A DNA stretch of 64,000 bases from Apostichopus japonicus (GCF_037975245.1 NC_092580.1:2516501-2580500); one strand, 5' to 3'; positions 37,401 through 48,610 are shown, counted from the stretch's first letter. The notes: generated from the letters alone by a model not told the origin. Numbers and translations are program-made.

Positions 37401-39400
37401 GTAACTTTCACATAGACAAATACGTAACAGTCAGAGTTTATGTATGAACAAATTTCAGTTATAAAGTTAACATCTCACTTATCCTGATTCCAAGGAGTAC
37501 CGTATATATAGGCCAAGAACAGAGAATTGTCTAATTGTTTCAATCCCATTGTGTGAAATCCCACAAAACTATACTTCATTAGCTTGACATTCGTTAATTA
37601 CAAAGGGAAGTATAGTTGTGAACCAGCGTATTGCATGTGATAAATATTAATGTGCAAAGGGCTTGAAAGACTAACTGTTTAGTTGGGAGGGGCTGAAGGA
37701 ACGATTTGTGATTTGAAAAAAATATGTGGGTGTCAGAGTTTGAACGGATCATGCAATCTTTTAGGAATAGTAATAGCTAAATTTGTGAAATAAAGAACTG
37801 AAATACAAAACTTTCTTTAATTGAGATGTCGGTAGTAGACGCTGTGAATCATATACTGTATGTAGAAATGCTGCAGCCTTATGCGCCAATGGTAGAAACC
37901 GATTCCTGGCAGTAACGTTTGTCATGAAGAGTGTTGAATTTAAAATTAGAATACCTGTCGAAACCTGACTGAGGGGCAATATGGCAATTTAGGCAAACTG
38001 ACAAAATAATTGATCCAATAAGGTATATGAATTTCAAAGCAAAGTCCTGTGTTAAGATATCCAAATGGTAATTATATAATTACCTCAGAAAATGGGAATA
38101 TTTGTTATAAATTGCATTTTGAAAAATATTGCAATCATCGTACCTTGACAGGTACGGAAACAAATGGATGTACTTCCATTAAAAAAGAAAGATTGACTAG
38201 ATTAAAAAGCAACGGAATGTGCCGATCACGTGTCATGTCTCCTCTTCTTGAGTTTCAGTTACGTTTACAACTATTAGTGTGGATTACCGTTGTCTTCTGT
38301 GTAAGTGATACTTTTTTAAGGAAAAGTCGCCCAGGAAAGAACCTGGGCACGAAAACCAAACTACCAAAACGACTGATCCGCTTCTAACCCCAGTCCCCTT
38401 GCATCGAGACTGTGACTGTGTGATCATCGTCAGGTGTGCATCACCATTCCCCTCGAAAGGGAACAGATACTACACATGATCTTAGCCAAAAGGCCGAGAA
38501 GTGATACTAATCTCCCATCATGAATACCCATTGAAGGAGCTATACTACGTTTAAAAGATAAGCTATTCATTGTTGTAGTTCTTAGAAAAGGGACTTAGAG
38601 AAGCACTGAATGTAATTTAGTGAAACAGACTGCAAATGTGTTCACTCCTCTAACTGTGTGTATATATTCCACATTTCCTTTCAGGAATGATATCAGCTAT
38701 TGGATTAGCTAATTTTCAACACGTTAACATGGAAAGCTCGCGAAACATACTTGTCGTAGGAATCTCCATTTTCGTTGCCATCGGGATTCCGGGATATTTT
38801 GATAAAAACCCTGAAGCAGTTAATACTGGTAAGTAGTATCACAAATTTACAGGGTTTGGGCTTGTGAGAAGGGTCTCTATAATCACGTGGCGTTTTTATA
38901 TCAAATTTCAACTGATGTTTGTTCGAGTATATCTTTGTCTTCCTGATATGTTATTAACATGTCTCGTGTTTTTGTCTCCTGTCTCTAGGAATTGGAGTTA
39001 TCGATCAACTTTCCCTTATTCTTCTGTCAAATAAGATGTTCATGGGTGCAGCTGTTTCCGTTCTGTTAGATAACCTCATTCCTGGTACGTTTTTCTATTA
39101 CTATTCTCGATGTGTGTCTTAATATAGTTTAGAAAAGATTTTTGCTTAAGAGTCATTTTTCTTTCTTCTTCTCACAATATTATAGGGACATATGAGGACA
39201 GGGGCATGGACTGGAGAACTAAGACGTCTCAAGACAATACAGCCGTGACAATGAGTACAGAATTGTCTGTTTACCAGTTACCGTTCGGTATGAGATGGAT
39301 TCAAAAGAAGAATTGGATGAGATATGTTCCATTTAGTCCTACTTTTACAGGGTTTCGTCGACCGTACAACACTGCAGTTCCAGATGACTCGTCTGTTTAA
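25969..39400 (+). CDS. SLC23: SLC23-family nucleobase/ascorbate transporter, 12 exons, complete
   Basis: Exons: 25969-26142, 26967-27124, 27584-27675, 27929-27990, 28750-28931, 29299-29395, 30677-30833, 35607-35860, 37274-37400, 38685-38828, 38989-39084, 39186-39400. All junctions are GT-AG with matching phases, giving 585 residues, close to vertebrate SVCT proteins (~600). Family landmarks: YGISDQPPW then Q58-H59 (the TM1 QH motif, split by intron 1), LPILQG (TM3), PPPPLHAVNRG and the TM8 acidic residue E362, PSPVLG, and the IGIPGYFDKNPEAVNTG segment. Family members are multi-pass plasma-membrane carriers of ascorbate (Na+-coupled) or nucleobases. The TM10 NAT signature, normally (Q/E/P)-N-x-G-x4-T-(R/K/G), reads S383-D-I-S-V-L-N-L-T-K392 here, so substrate range cannot be assumed. 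The loop after TM2 is short. Codons are open throughout, so the gene looks functional. Confidence 0.93.
27480..27530. repeat. (AT)n microsatellite in SLC23 intron 2
   Basis: Uninterrupted TA dinucleotides ending about 55 bp before exon 3. Confidence 0.95.
28394..28452. repeat. (AT)n microsatellite in SLC23 intron 4
   Basis: Nearly 60 bp of alternating TA, mid-intron. Confidence 0.95.
29396..30676. other. SLC23 intron 6
   Basis: Non-coding. The stretch 29990-30240 (GTCACGGAGGTGATAAGTCC and purine/pyrimidine blocks) resembles dispersed repeat sequence but has no defined ends. Confidence 0.4.
31659..35000 (-). mobile_element. Antisense APE-type LINE (RTE-like) inside SLC23 intron 7, nearly intact
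   Basis: One long minus-strand frame runs from about 34659 to the TAA at 31675. N-terminal part: apurinic-like endonuclease with LGTWNVRT, LSEVRWTG, IIGDFNAKVG and SDHYLV motifs. C-terminal part: reverse transcriptase with NWRGVTLLPVMSKIF, QAGFRPNRST, FEKAFDSLH, KQGCVMSGFLF and the catalytic FADDIALLS, then a GRPKTTWRR tail. Only two in-frame stops break it: TAG at 34077-34075 and TGA at 33387-33385. The stop codon lies within a terminal AGATTA-type tandem repeat (31659-31682), so there is almost no 3' UTR, as in RTE-clade elements. GC-richer sequence from 34660 to about 35000 is probably the 5' UTR; the 5' boundary is uncertain. Opposite orientation to the host gene limits interference with its splicing. 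Confidence 0.9.
35373..35403. repeat. Perfect 14-bp-arm hairpin in SLC23 intron 7
   Basis: CAGAGCCGTATATT, loop TAG, then its exact reverse complement. About 200 bp upstream of exon 8 and close to the LINE's 5' side. Could be the remnant of a foldback element. Confidence 0.85.
35861..37273. other. SLC23 intron 8, no features recognised
   Basis: No splice-flanked coding segment matches the transporter, and no repeat ends or RNA genes were seen. Confidence 0.5.
38313..38508 (-). pseudogene. Chimeric retroinsert headed by the 5' 45 nt of U2 snRNA
   Basis: On the minus strand, positions 38505-38461 follow the U2 snRNA 5' end: CTTCTCGGCCTTTTGGCTAA, then GATCATGTGTAGTATCTGTTC, including the GTAGTA branch-point-recognition sequence. 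About 43 of 45 positions match the metazoan consensus as I recall it. The next ~140 nt are not U2; they include a GCCCAGG/CCTGGGC hairpin and end in an A-rich tail. The insert is bracketed by AAGTGATACT at 38303-38312 and 38499-38508 (plus strand), a 10-bp target duplication overlapping the U2 start. This fits LINE-driven retrotransposition of a chimeric RNA. The U2 stem-loops III/IV and a standard Sm site are absent, so it should not act as U2. Confidence 0.8.
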
Positions 39401-39584
39401 ACCCGTATTATCTTTGTAACATATAGGTTACTTCTTTCCAGTGGCGGCAACAAATTTGGCTCCCATTGTATCCGGAGTCAACGTGTCAGCTTTTCAATTA
39501 TTAACATAGTCATTATGAGCTGTATAGCGTTTCGTTCTTTTTGTTGTATTATCCTTTTTGTTTCTTATGTTTCTATGTAACGGA

Positions 39585-39590
39585 ATTAAA
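39585..39590 (+). promoter_or_regulatory. Candidate polyadenylation signal of SLC23
   Basis: ATTAAA 185 nt after the stop codon; the common single-base variant of AATAAA. No nearer AATAAA is present. Confidence 0.45.
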
Positions 39591-41615
39591 AGCTTTGTAA
39601 TTTTAAACTTGGATACGACAAAGCTTGGCATATTAAAGAAACTTACTTGATTAACGGACACGACATTAATACTCTTTGCCACAATTAAATTGTTATAAGA
39701 ACTTCCCCAAAGGACCTATAGAGCAATAACAAACACAATTTCCATAGACCTTTAGTCTCATCACAGTAATATTTAACTCCGTGCCCATTTTAAACTACTA
39801 AAAAACTAAAAAAGGATTTGCTAGATCTTGAGCATAATGTTTTAGCAATAATGTTAAGACCAGTTGACGTTATTAAATATCTTAACGCCCATGCATCTAC
39901 AACACTGTTTCAGTCTGGATAATTTAGGGACATAATTCAAGTGGAACACTTCATTCTTATCAGTTGTAAATGAAATACCAGGCATATCCACAGAACCATG
40001 TATAACATTAATATGAACATTTGTCACAAACTTTGGAATTCTTGATGCTAAAGGCCCAAATAGAAACCCTCTACCCATCTGGCTCCCTTGAAGCTAATAA
40101 TTGTAATACCACAGGAGCTCAGTTTGAGCCGTCTGTGACTTAGTGCGAACTTCAGAGGTTTCCCTTATACACAAAGCCTGCACAAGCGAGGTAATACAAC
40201 AAATAATCGCCTGTTCTTTTACATGACGTTCTTTTGCCTAAAATTTTGAATAATTGACACTAAATGATCTCATTTTAAAAACCAGTGCTCTCAAAGTGAA
40301 GCTGGATGTTTAAAACTGTAATAGATAATATTCTTCTTTTATATGTGAAAAAAATAATATAACCATACTTTTATTACCTTAATCGTTATATTGATTTACA
40401 TGCACGTTTTACTTGTTTCTTATAACTCATTCAGTTGTTCATTGTATTTACTGGGTTAATGATATTGTAACTGGTAATTTATTTTGAAAAGTCTCCTGTA
40501 TGATAAGCTGCAGTGTACACCAAAACTGCATCACAAGACGGAGCGTCCAGTTGGAAGTTTTCGTGACGTTGAACTTCCGAACATCAAATGAATGGAAATA
40601 TACATTTAATTAAAAAAAAAATTGCAATTTATTGCAATTTAATTCTCCTTCATGATCTCTGCTCAGAAGATAAATAGATTTCTAAACTTTACAAAAGTGG
40701 TGCAAAACTCATGCAATATCCTAAGTCTATCGTGGCATAGAACAACTGTATTTGTTTGTTTATGATGCTTACAAGCTGTTTCAAATACTTTATTGTATAA
40801 AAATCATCAAATTTCCCTTCTACTTTTAATACTAATACTTGGCAACCATTGACAATAAAATATCGCCGCACATCTAGTAACTTTTGTAATCTCGGGGATC
40901 TCAAGACAAAATGTCATTCAGATGAAAAAGATGTTACATAAATCAAAGTAAACCATGCTTTGGCATAGCCTAGCAGTAGTTGTTGATTATGCAATCCACA
41001 TAAGGGAGACCACTGTATATAGCTTCATGGTTTCACGAATTGGTTGAATATCGAGGCTCCTTCTTTGAATAAAAACACTAACAGGAACTAGATCACAAAT
41101 AATGCGAGTAACTGAACAAAAAACCATTTGATGACAATCAAACATTGGATGACGTTACCATAAAGGTTTGTAGGTGATGCTTTCATAATACCCAGGAAGC
41201 TAAAAAGTTATTCTTTTTAATACAGAATGACAATTTGTCTCTTGTAAAGACTGCATGATCGGGGTAAAACTTTCAAGATATACTTCACAACAGTTGCGGA
41301 TCAGTGACATGATTATTTTTGACTAGACTTAAGTGAATGTTTGTGACTGAGTGATGGTGGTACGTATACCAGCTATAGCAAATATCCAAGTCTCAAAAGA
41401 TTTACACTGTCCAGAAAAGTGGACGGTCTTAAAATATCTTAAAATATATATCACATGAAAAGGGATTCAAGATTATGAGGCATATGTCTTTATCATTTTA
41501 TTGCTTGGCTTATTGTTTGCCAATCCATAATGCTTAAATCCAGCTGATGTTTTAGCACTACCGTGGAGTGCATCCAGAGTTGAAAGAGCTGTAGGACAGC
41601 AACCTGTCAGTTTAC
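39591..41615. other. Intergenic stretch without recognised genes
   Basis: AT-rich; no conserved coding segment, RNA gene or transposon terminus was recognised. Confidence 0.45.
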
Positions 41616-41665
41616 AAAGTGTGTGTGTGGGGTGGGGGGGGGGGGTGGGGGGGTGGGCGGGGGCA
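41616..41665 (+). repeat. G-rich tract with quadruplex potential
   Basis: (GT)n runs into several G-runs of 4 to 12 separated by single T or C bases (GGGGTGGGGGG type). Confidence 0.8.
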
Positions 41666-41727
41666 TTGTATGGTCTCAGATAGCATTTATTAGTTTCATG
41701 CAAAATTATCAAAGGCAGTACGTGGTG

Positions 41728-42504
41728 TAGGGATGCACCGGATCCAAATTTTTGGATCCGGCCGGAACCGGATTTTACCGGATAGTACATGAAACAAGGA
41801 GCAAATCTTAGGTGAGGTATACGCATATTATAAAAAGGTGAAATTAAGACCCCATTTATGAGATTAAATATGACTTGAAGTGGTGTAATCTACATTCTTT
41901 AATAAAATAACTACAATATAATTGTTGACAAGCTTGATACAGTATGTAACTTTGTTTAAGAAAGAACTTTAAGATGAAGTGGTTTTTGTGGAATTAAAAA
42001 AAAAATCAGACGTATTTAACCATATAAGAGATTGTTTCACACATAAAAATTCAGAGAAAACATGAATGCCAACAATAAGGGAAAGTAAAGATTCAATGGA
42101 ACAGTATTTTGACTGATAAGTATATGAATGGTCTATTCTAACTGCACAATATTAAACTGATGAAGGCTGCAAGAAATGATTTCACTGCATTTGTTGTATA
42201 TAGCTTCATATTATTACAGTAGTTAGTATTATTTTGGTTGATCTTTAGAAACAGTGGGTCAGACCTTTGAGAAAATTAAATTAAACATGTTAAACCAAAT
42301 TTTTCCTTACTTTGAATGTTTTTATTAATTTTTGGAAATAGTTTACACTGATTTAAGTTAATACCAACACCTTTTTAAGGAATAATTCAGGCCAGATTTT
42401 GAAAAAGATCCGGCCGGATTTTGAAAAATATCCGGCCGGAACCGGATAATTGCTCACTATCCGGCCGGATAGTCCGGCCGGACCGGATATCCGGTGCATC
42501 CCTA
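41728..42504. mobile_element. hAT-like element, 777 bp, perfect 8-bp target duplication
   Basis: Left end TAGGGATGCACCGGAT; the right end is its exact inverse, ATCCGGTGCATCCCTA. Both flanks are ACGTGGTG (41720-41727 and 42505-42512). The subterminal regions, especially the last 100 bp, are packed with CCGGCCGGAT motifs, probably transposase binding sites. The AT-rich core has no transposase frame, so it is non-autonomous. The TIR type is a familiar hAT one. Confidence 0.95.
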
Positions 42505-42512
42505 ACGTGGTG

Positions 42513-43559
42513 TTGAATGTCATGCAACGGCTCTCTATTGTTCATATGTTTTGATTGAGCTATTGGAACTGAAAACAATGGATTGACTAGTATGGCACTT
42601 TCAAAACGAAGTGTTCCCTTTTAATGAACATGTGGAACGCCAGTGCTTATGTTTGTTGCTTATAACTTATATAGTTCTACTTATAGTCTATATTGCAGAT
42701 ATAATGAGATAAACGGTAGTGTTAAATGAGTGTTGATTTAGGTATGTGCATACCATGGAGACAACAATTAGTTGGTCACCTTAAAAACCTATGGAACAAC
42801 ACTAAAACACAACCACCGAAAGCAATAAAAGAGGGGGGGGGGGGGGGGAATGGGATCAGAAGATGACTACAACAGAGCAAGAACAAAAAAAGAAAATGAA
42901 AATTTATAAAAAGGTTTATAAATATATGAATAATCAATAAAGATCGATAAGCTGTATATAAAGGGCTTTAACATTCTGAGAAGCGTTCGATTAGTCTAAA
43001 GGTCATCAAAACGTAACTTCCTCGATTCGGCCAAAGGCGACCAGCCCTCAGGCTCGGCCATACTGGACGCCATATATACGTATAGAAAAATGGTTACCCA
43101 CAAGATCAATTTGACGTTCGGTACAAGATCCAAAAACTGTGAACGGTTTCAATTACTAGTAACATATACACTACATATGAAGATAGGTAATTGTATAAAT
43201 TTGACAGGAACATCCAAACTATCATCTTCATATACTCAAGCGCACTGCCACAAATATGACGAATAATTTCTCGAGCCTTTACCCTTCTATCGAGAGAGCT
43301 ACAGTTTCACAGACAAGATGGTTAACATGTATACGTATCATCCATAGAGCAGAATATAAGATATGAGGGCGGACAGCCCAAAATAACTGTGCCAGCATGA
43401 AAACCCCGTCGCCTTTACCAAAACGATTTTAGTTTCGGGTCTGATATCAGCTATCCATTCACTCTCAGAGGGGCAACACCATTAGAATCAGTTCTCTTAT
43501 GCTTTATGAATATCCAGAATTCTTCATACTGTCAAAGGGGTTTGGGCTAGCAGTAATAA
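42513..43559. other. Intergenic stretch, no genes recognised
   Basis: Contains a G17 run at about 42833-42849 and otherwise unique-looking AT-rich sequence. Confidence 0.4.
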
Positions 43560-43589
43560 GAGCAACGATGTCAGACATATAATCCCATC

Positions 43590-43790
43590 CCATTATGCCT
43601 TTCGCAGGTCTCTCTGTAGGCCTACCTCTTTCTTTAAATTTAAGACGCACTCTTCATCACAAAGTCTCCCAGACTTCTTTGAGGTTACAAGGGCTTTATT
43701 TCGTCTTCTAATTTTCCCGACCAGTACCATACATCTTATTAACCACCCTTCAATATGCGTCAATGATAAGAAAGATCTCATTTAAAGTGA
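43590..43790 (-). mobile_element. Possible LINE linker-region relic
   Basis: The minus-strand frame has a basic LVGKIRRRNKAL...LKKEV...RDLRKA pattern, resembling the segment between endonuclease and reverse transcriptase in Jockey/CR1-type LINEs. No flanking domain confirms it. Confidence 0.25.
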
Positions 43791-44312
43791 TCAGGAGTGT
43801 CAATACTGAATATAGTGTCATGGGTGTGGAGGGGGTGGGGGTGCTCACCCCAGACATTTGCACGTACGGTAGACGTCACGCGCACGCGCACACACTACAC
43901 GTACGAAGGCCTGTTGACAAGATGGCACAGTAGTTGCACTAGTGAGACCGCATCTCATATCAACTTTGTACAGAAAATCCTCTTCTGATGTGACCGGGAC
44001 ATCAAGTATTGCATAGCCTAAGCATCTCACTGAAAATCAAGGATCTGCACTTTTATCTTTAAAATTCGGGACGTTTAAAGGCCAAATAGTAAGTAGTTTT
44101 AATGCAGGTGCTATTTGAGTACATTGGCTAGTTTAGTGTAACGATAGGCTTGGACGACAACGTACACTGCGTACAACTAAACGAACCAATGTCAGCCAGA
44201 ATATTAACACTAGGTTGCAGCTGCATTCGTAGACAATACAGAATGGCATGAATGTGATGTAGCCTAACATCAACAATGCATGCTTGCAATGTTGATGTTG
44301 TTGTTATTGGCA

Positions 44313-44557
44313 GGACATTAGGCCTAACTTTAGAATCCGTACCATATGAATGGGAAAGCTTACTTCGGATCGGCAGAATAAGGTTAGGGGTTAGAAAGTA
44401 GGGTTAAGGAGTAGCTAGGTTAGGGGTTAGGAATTAGGGTTAGGAAGTTAGGGAATATTGTTAGGGGTTAGGGAGTAGGGTAAGGAAGTAGGGAATAGGG
44501 TTAGGGGTTAGGAAGTAGGGTCGATTGGTACGGATTCTAAATCAGTACCGGACATTA
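44313..44557. mobile_element. Inverted-repeat element filled with TTAGGG-like sequence
   Basis: TTTAGAATCCGTACC (44329-44343) is repeated as its exact inverse at 44527-44541. GGACATTA flanks the whole at 44313-44320 and 44550-44557, a probable 8-bp target duplication. The interior, 44376-44522, is a degenerate GTTAGGGG / AGTAGGG tandem array related to TTAGGG. No coding capacity. Confidence 0.7.
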
Positions 44558-44559
44558 CT

Positions 44560-45360
44560 AGTGGGGTCGTTCCACAAGGGTCTGTTTTGGATCCCTTGTT
44601 GTTTGTTGCCTATACAAATGACATTGACGGAGATATTAATTGTGTACAGCTACAGTAAGAAGTTTGCTGATGACACCAAACTGTATTCTTCTGACTGAGG
44701 TCTTTTTCAATAGCGATTCTGAGATTAAAAAATTTCAAACGCATTTGGATTACGTTTTTTAATGGTCTCAAGGATGGCAAATGCTTTTAATATTGATAAA
44801 TGCAAGGTGATGCATATTGGTAGAAGTAACCAAAAGCCTGTATCAATCTTAATGGTGAGGAGTAACAGGAGGTCTTTGTTGAAAACTTGACTCATCTCTG
44901 CAACCTTCTAAACATTGTCTCGAAGCTGCTAAGAGAAGTAATAGGGGTTTAGGTATGATTAAGAGGAACTTTTGTATTCTGAAAGAGGACAAAGTTGTAA
45001 GGCTTTATAAGCAGTTGGCTATAGGCCTCATATGGAGTATGTTGTACAGGCTTGGAACCGATATTTTGCTAAGGATAAGGAAGTAGCCTAGGCCTACTCG
45101 AAAAGGTCCAGAGAAAGGCTTCTAGGATAGTTAGTTAAAGGTGCCCCTTATTAAAGGCGGTTACAACTGTTGAATCTCACCACACTGGAGGTTACGTGGA
45201 ACGGGTTTAAGAATGCTTTGGACAATAACTTTAAGCATTGTAATCAGCTCTGAGTGTTTGTGTCTTCAGCTTTTTTTTCTTCTATAGGGTCCTAGATGGA
45301 GACTTGAGTGTCCCTCCTGATATTTTTTTCTAATAAACTAAATAGTTCCAATAGTACTAC
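44560..45360 (+). mobile_element. CR1/L2-like LINE reverse transcriptase relic
   Basis: Across shifting plus-strand frames: SGVPQGSVLDPLLF, then a damaged active-site segment FADDTKLYSS, then FNIDKCKVMHIGRS, RGLGMIKRNFCILKEDKVVRLY and a WNRYF/KDKE segment. This is the usual order from reverse transcriptase motif 4 to the thumb of Jockey/CR1-type LINEs. Several frameshifts and stops make it non-functional. It starts directly after the GGACATTA repeat of the preceding element. Confidence 0.8.
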
Positions 45361-45719
45361 TTATAGGCAGCTAGACCTGGCCTCATTGTCACTAGGTTAG
45401 GCCACGCTTCCAGAATAATGTATGTGTGCTTAGGCCTATGCAATTGCAGCAGCCAACCTCTTAACCAATTTGAACTAGAACTTTAGAAGGTTACCTTAAC
45501 CTTTTAGAAGGTAAGCTTAACTTTTTCTTTGCAAATGTTACAAGAATAGGCTGTGCAAGAGTCGTGCCAGCAATGCAACTGCATGAGGGAAATTCACAGT
45601 AAATAATTGCTCTCGCACCCACAGATGGACACATGTTCGGTATATATAATACTAATCTGGATTTAAGAATATAAGTATGTTTATTTGCTGGTCAACAGTT
45701 ATTTAAGGTATCATTTAAT

Positions 45720-46300
45720 TGTAATTAGTTACTCCATCAGTGATCTCCCCTTTTCCAACGGCATTACTGGAAAGACTCTTGCTCAGCCGCATTACACAAA
45801 CACTTTACGAACAGAATACCGCAGTTAGCTGATAGTGAACTATGTAAGGAATCTTTAAATTAGGAAAAAGTTTCATATTCAAGAAGAAATCAAATCTCAA
45901 CTTTTTGATAAAGAATGGGATGATTGCATGGGTAGGTGTGGATACCTTTCAGCTACCTCAAAGAGGGAAGTGAAAGTAATACCCATCACCTCAGAGCTTA
46001 TACCATCACAGACTTGTAAACACTCACTAAGTAGTACATAAACTGTAGCTTATTTGATAGTGAAGGTCCACTATATAGTTTCCATGAATCATCGGTGACT
46101 GTTATGGAGCCATCCAACATAAATAAGCAGTATTATTTTCAACTTGCACAACAAAATGACAGTTGCCAATCAACTATAGAAGCATGGGACATCCCTACAA
46201 CATCCAACACAACAAGTAGTCATTCCAGATAGGAAGTTAAGGAGAGCAGTGAAGATTCAGATGAGAAGTAGAACTTTATCTGCAAAGGAAGTTAAAGTTA
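45720..46300 (+). pseudogene. Decayed coding-like segment of unknown origin
   Basis: Plus-strand translations across frames give protein-like stretches (TPSVISPFPTALLERLLLS; HHLRAYTITDL; NINKQYYFQLAQQNDSCQST and STIEAWDIPTTSNTTSS) separated by stops. They look like one decayed gene or transposon but match no family I can name. Confidence 0.3.
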
Positions 46301-46691
46301 GTAACAAAATTTCCAATATTAACATGATTGTCACATGCATGACTGCATTTTCTTAAGCTGTTCTTTTCATTAAAGTGCAATATGAGAAACTGCTGTGTAG
46401 CATTGCTACACTGATACTAATGCCAGTGTGAAATCTAACTAGCTCTGACCCTACTAATGGGTGTACAAAGGTTTCTGAGACTGTACAGTATGTTCCAATA
46501 ATTGACATTAACACTTGGTAGTAGCAGTTTGGTGTCGTACTACCAAAATGTACAACAGTGTTTATAACAGGGATATAGGAACCTTATCTTATTTTGTGCT
46601 AAAAGGTTTCATGGGATTCCCATGGAAAAGAAATGAATGAAGCAAGAGACCATATGGTGGGATTGGTTTAGATTGAAATTGTAATACCATA

Positions 46692-46752
46692 GGGTGGCAT
46701 ACTCCTATTAGCGTCTGTATTAATCCGCTCCTAGTGTTCTCCTTTAATTTAA
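46692..46752. repeat. Dispersed repeat, copy 2 (see 1205-1262)
   Basis: GGCATACTCCTATTAG followed by ATCCGCTC and TGTTCTCCTT as in copy 1. Confidence 0.5.
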
Positions 46753-48123
46753 TGGGCGTATGCTACAGTAGCTACCTTAAGTAAGAATGAAAATTCATTG
46801 TCAATGTAAACTCTAACAGCCTTGATTGTAGAGCTCTGAAGGTGTTGGGTATGATGTGTAATCATGAAATATTACAAAATATCTCATCATTTTATGCTTT
46901 AGTGATTTTGGTGCCAAGTTTCATGAAATATCACCAAAATATCCCAATATTATGGAAGAGATTGCCACAGAAGTTACACATTGGTACACCATGTGCCCAA
47001 AAATGCACTGATGAAGTAATGATTGGAAGAACATGTCCATGGACTGAACCATCTGTGTGTGTCTGTTTTGAGCTGCCTGCTACTAAGCTGTAATCTCATT
47101 CATTTTTCTTTTTCATCAGACAGTACAGCATCTAAAGCAGCCAGCATTGTCACACAATAATGATTATGCCAGACCCTGCAACTTTATTCAACGATGGCTC
47201 ATATTTTGTATTGCACTTGAGAAGTGTGTGAAGAAAAACTAGACGTAATGAATCGCTTTTTGAAAGGTAAAAATGCAACAACATTTTTTTGAATATACTC
47301 TATATGGATGAATGGCTTCCTCCAAAATCATTAACTGCAGTTTTACAACAAACTGTGAAATAGAAGTTATTGTCCTGAAACTAAATCAGTATTTATGAAC
47401 TCCTCACATTGGCTTTCTATGACCTCACCTTAAAATAACAAAAACAAGCATTTTACAGCACGTGGCTTGTGTTTTCGTCTTTTTAGCTTTGGTAGGCTAT
47501 ACATATGTTTTTTGTGGCATTCTTTTCCTCTACTTCCTTGGACACTTAAAAGGCCATTGTTATTAAAATGAAACAAGCTTCTTTGAACTCTTGAGAGAAG
47601 GGCAAAGAAACAAGAAATTTAAAAGGAGACAGTAAAGAGATACAGTAGCAGTACAGTTGCTTTAGTAAAAATTGGTCGTAATTATCGTAATGGGCGTTTG
47701 TGACGGTCAATAATTACTACCTTCCTGGGTTTGGATAAACTGTTACAAGCTTTTGTCACTGGGTCCTGTCTTTCTTCCAACCTGTTATTGAAAAATTTAC
47801 CTGTTTAGAGTTCCTCTTGTCGAGAGTTACAAGTCTTACTTTTTATTGCTCTTTGCTATCATCTCAGTGAAGCTTGAACATATACTGTATGCAAGTGTAA
47901 AGTTGATAGGAGGTATGATACTTTTAATGCATTTATCCATATAATTATTATTATGATGAACCTCTGCGTGCATGTACATTATATCAAAACTAACACTATC
48001 ACATTTCTGCTTTCCGTCTTGAGAGAGGGATGTATATTTGACAAGTCTTTTTGCAATATTTAGTGTCATATTTTCCGCCATATTGATGGCCGCCATGCCT
48101 CATGATGGCCTCATGATGGCCGC

Positions 48124-48159
<36 letters not shown>

Positions 48160-48610
48160 CAAATGGAAGAAGTATGAGTTAATTAAATATTAAACACATA
48201 TAACACAGAAGTATGAATTATATTACACATGGAGAAAATTAAACTGACAAATGTGATGAATGGTTCATCCTCTGCTGATTCTTGTCCTGGTCAAAGAGGG
48301 ATGAGAGAAACACAACAGAGGTAGACCATGGGATGATGTGGATTATCTTCTTGTTTTGTGAATATTTCAGGGCAGGACGACAACAATGCATTAAAATATA
48401 TTGTTTTAAAAATGTTACAAGAAACTGAATGTTGTTTTGAGTAAAATCTGCTCAAACGGTTTAAATATGATAAAATGTATGATTATTAGCAACATTCTAT
48501 TGTCCAATCACATGCCATGTAAGAATAACGACAATCCAATCACAGCGAAGCTCTCATGTAGTAACATTTTATTTACAATCTAGCATATAGCATAGCGCAG
48601 TAGGTCTATA
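46753..48610. other. Gene-poor stretch with an AT microsatellite
   Basis: (AT)n at about 48126-48158, preceded by a duplicated GGCCTCATGATGGCCGCC-like motif (48080-48124). No supported gene. Confidence 0.4.

Noticed and set aside
38313-38508. Genuine U2 snRNA gene
   Set aside because: Only the first 45 nt are U2; downstream stem-loops are missing, and a target duplication plus A-rich tail show a retroinsert.
44376-44522. Telomere end or chromosome fusion point
   Set aside because: The TTAGGG-like units are degenerate, short and enclosed by inverted repeats with a probable target duplication; a mobile-element interior fits better.
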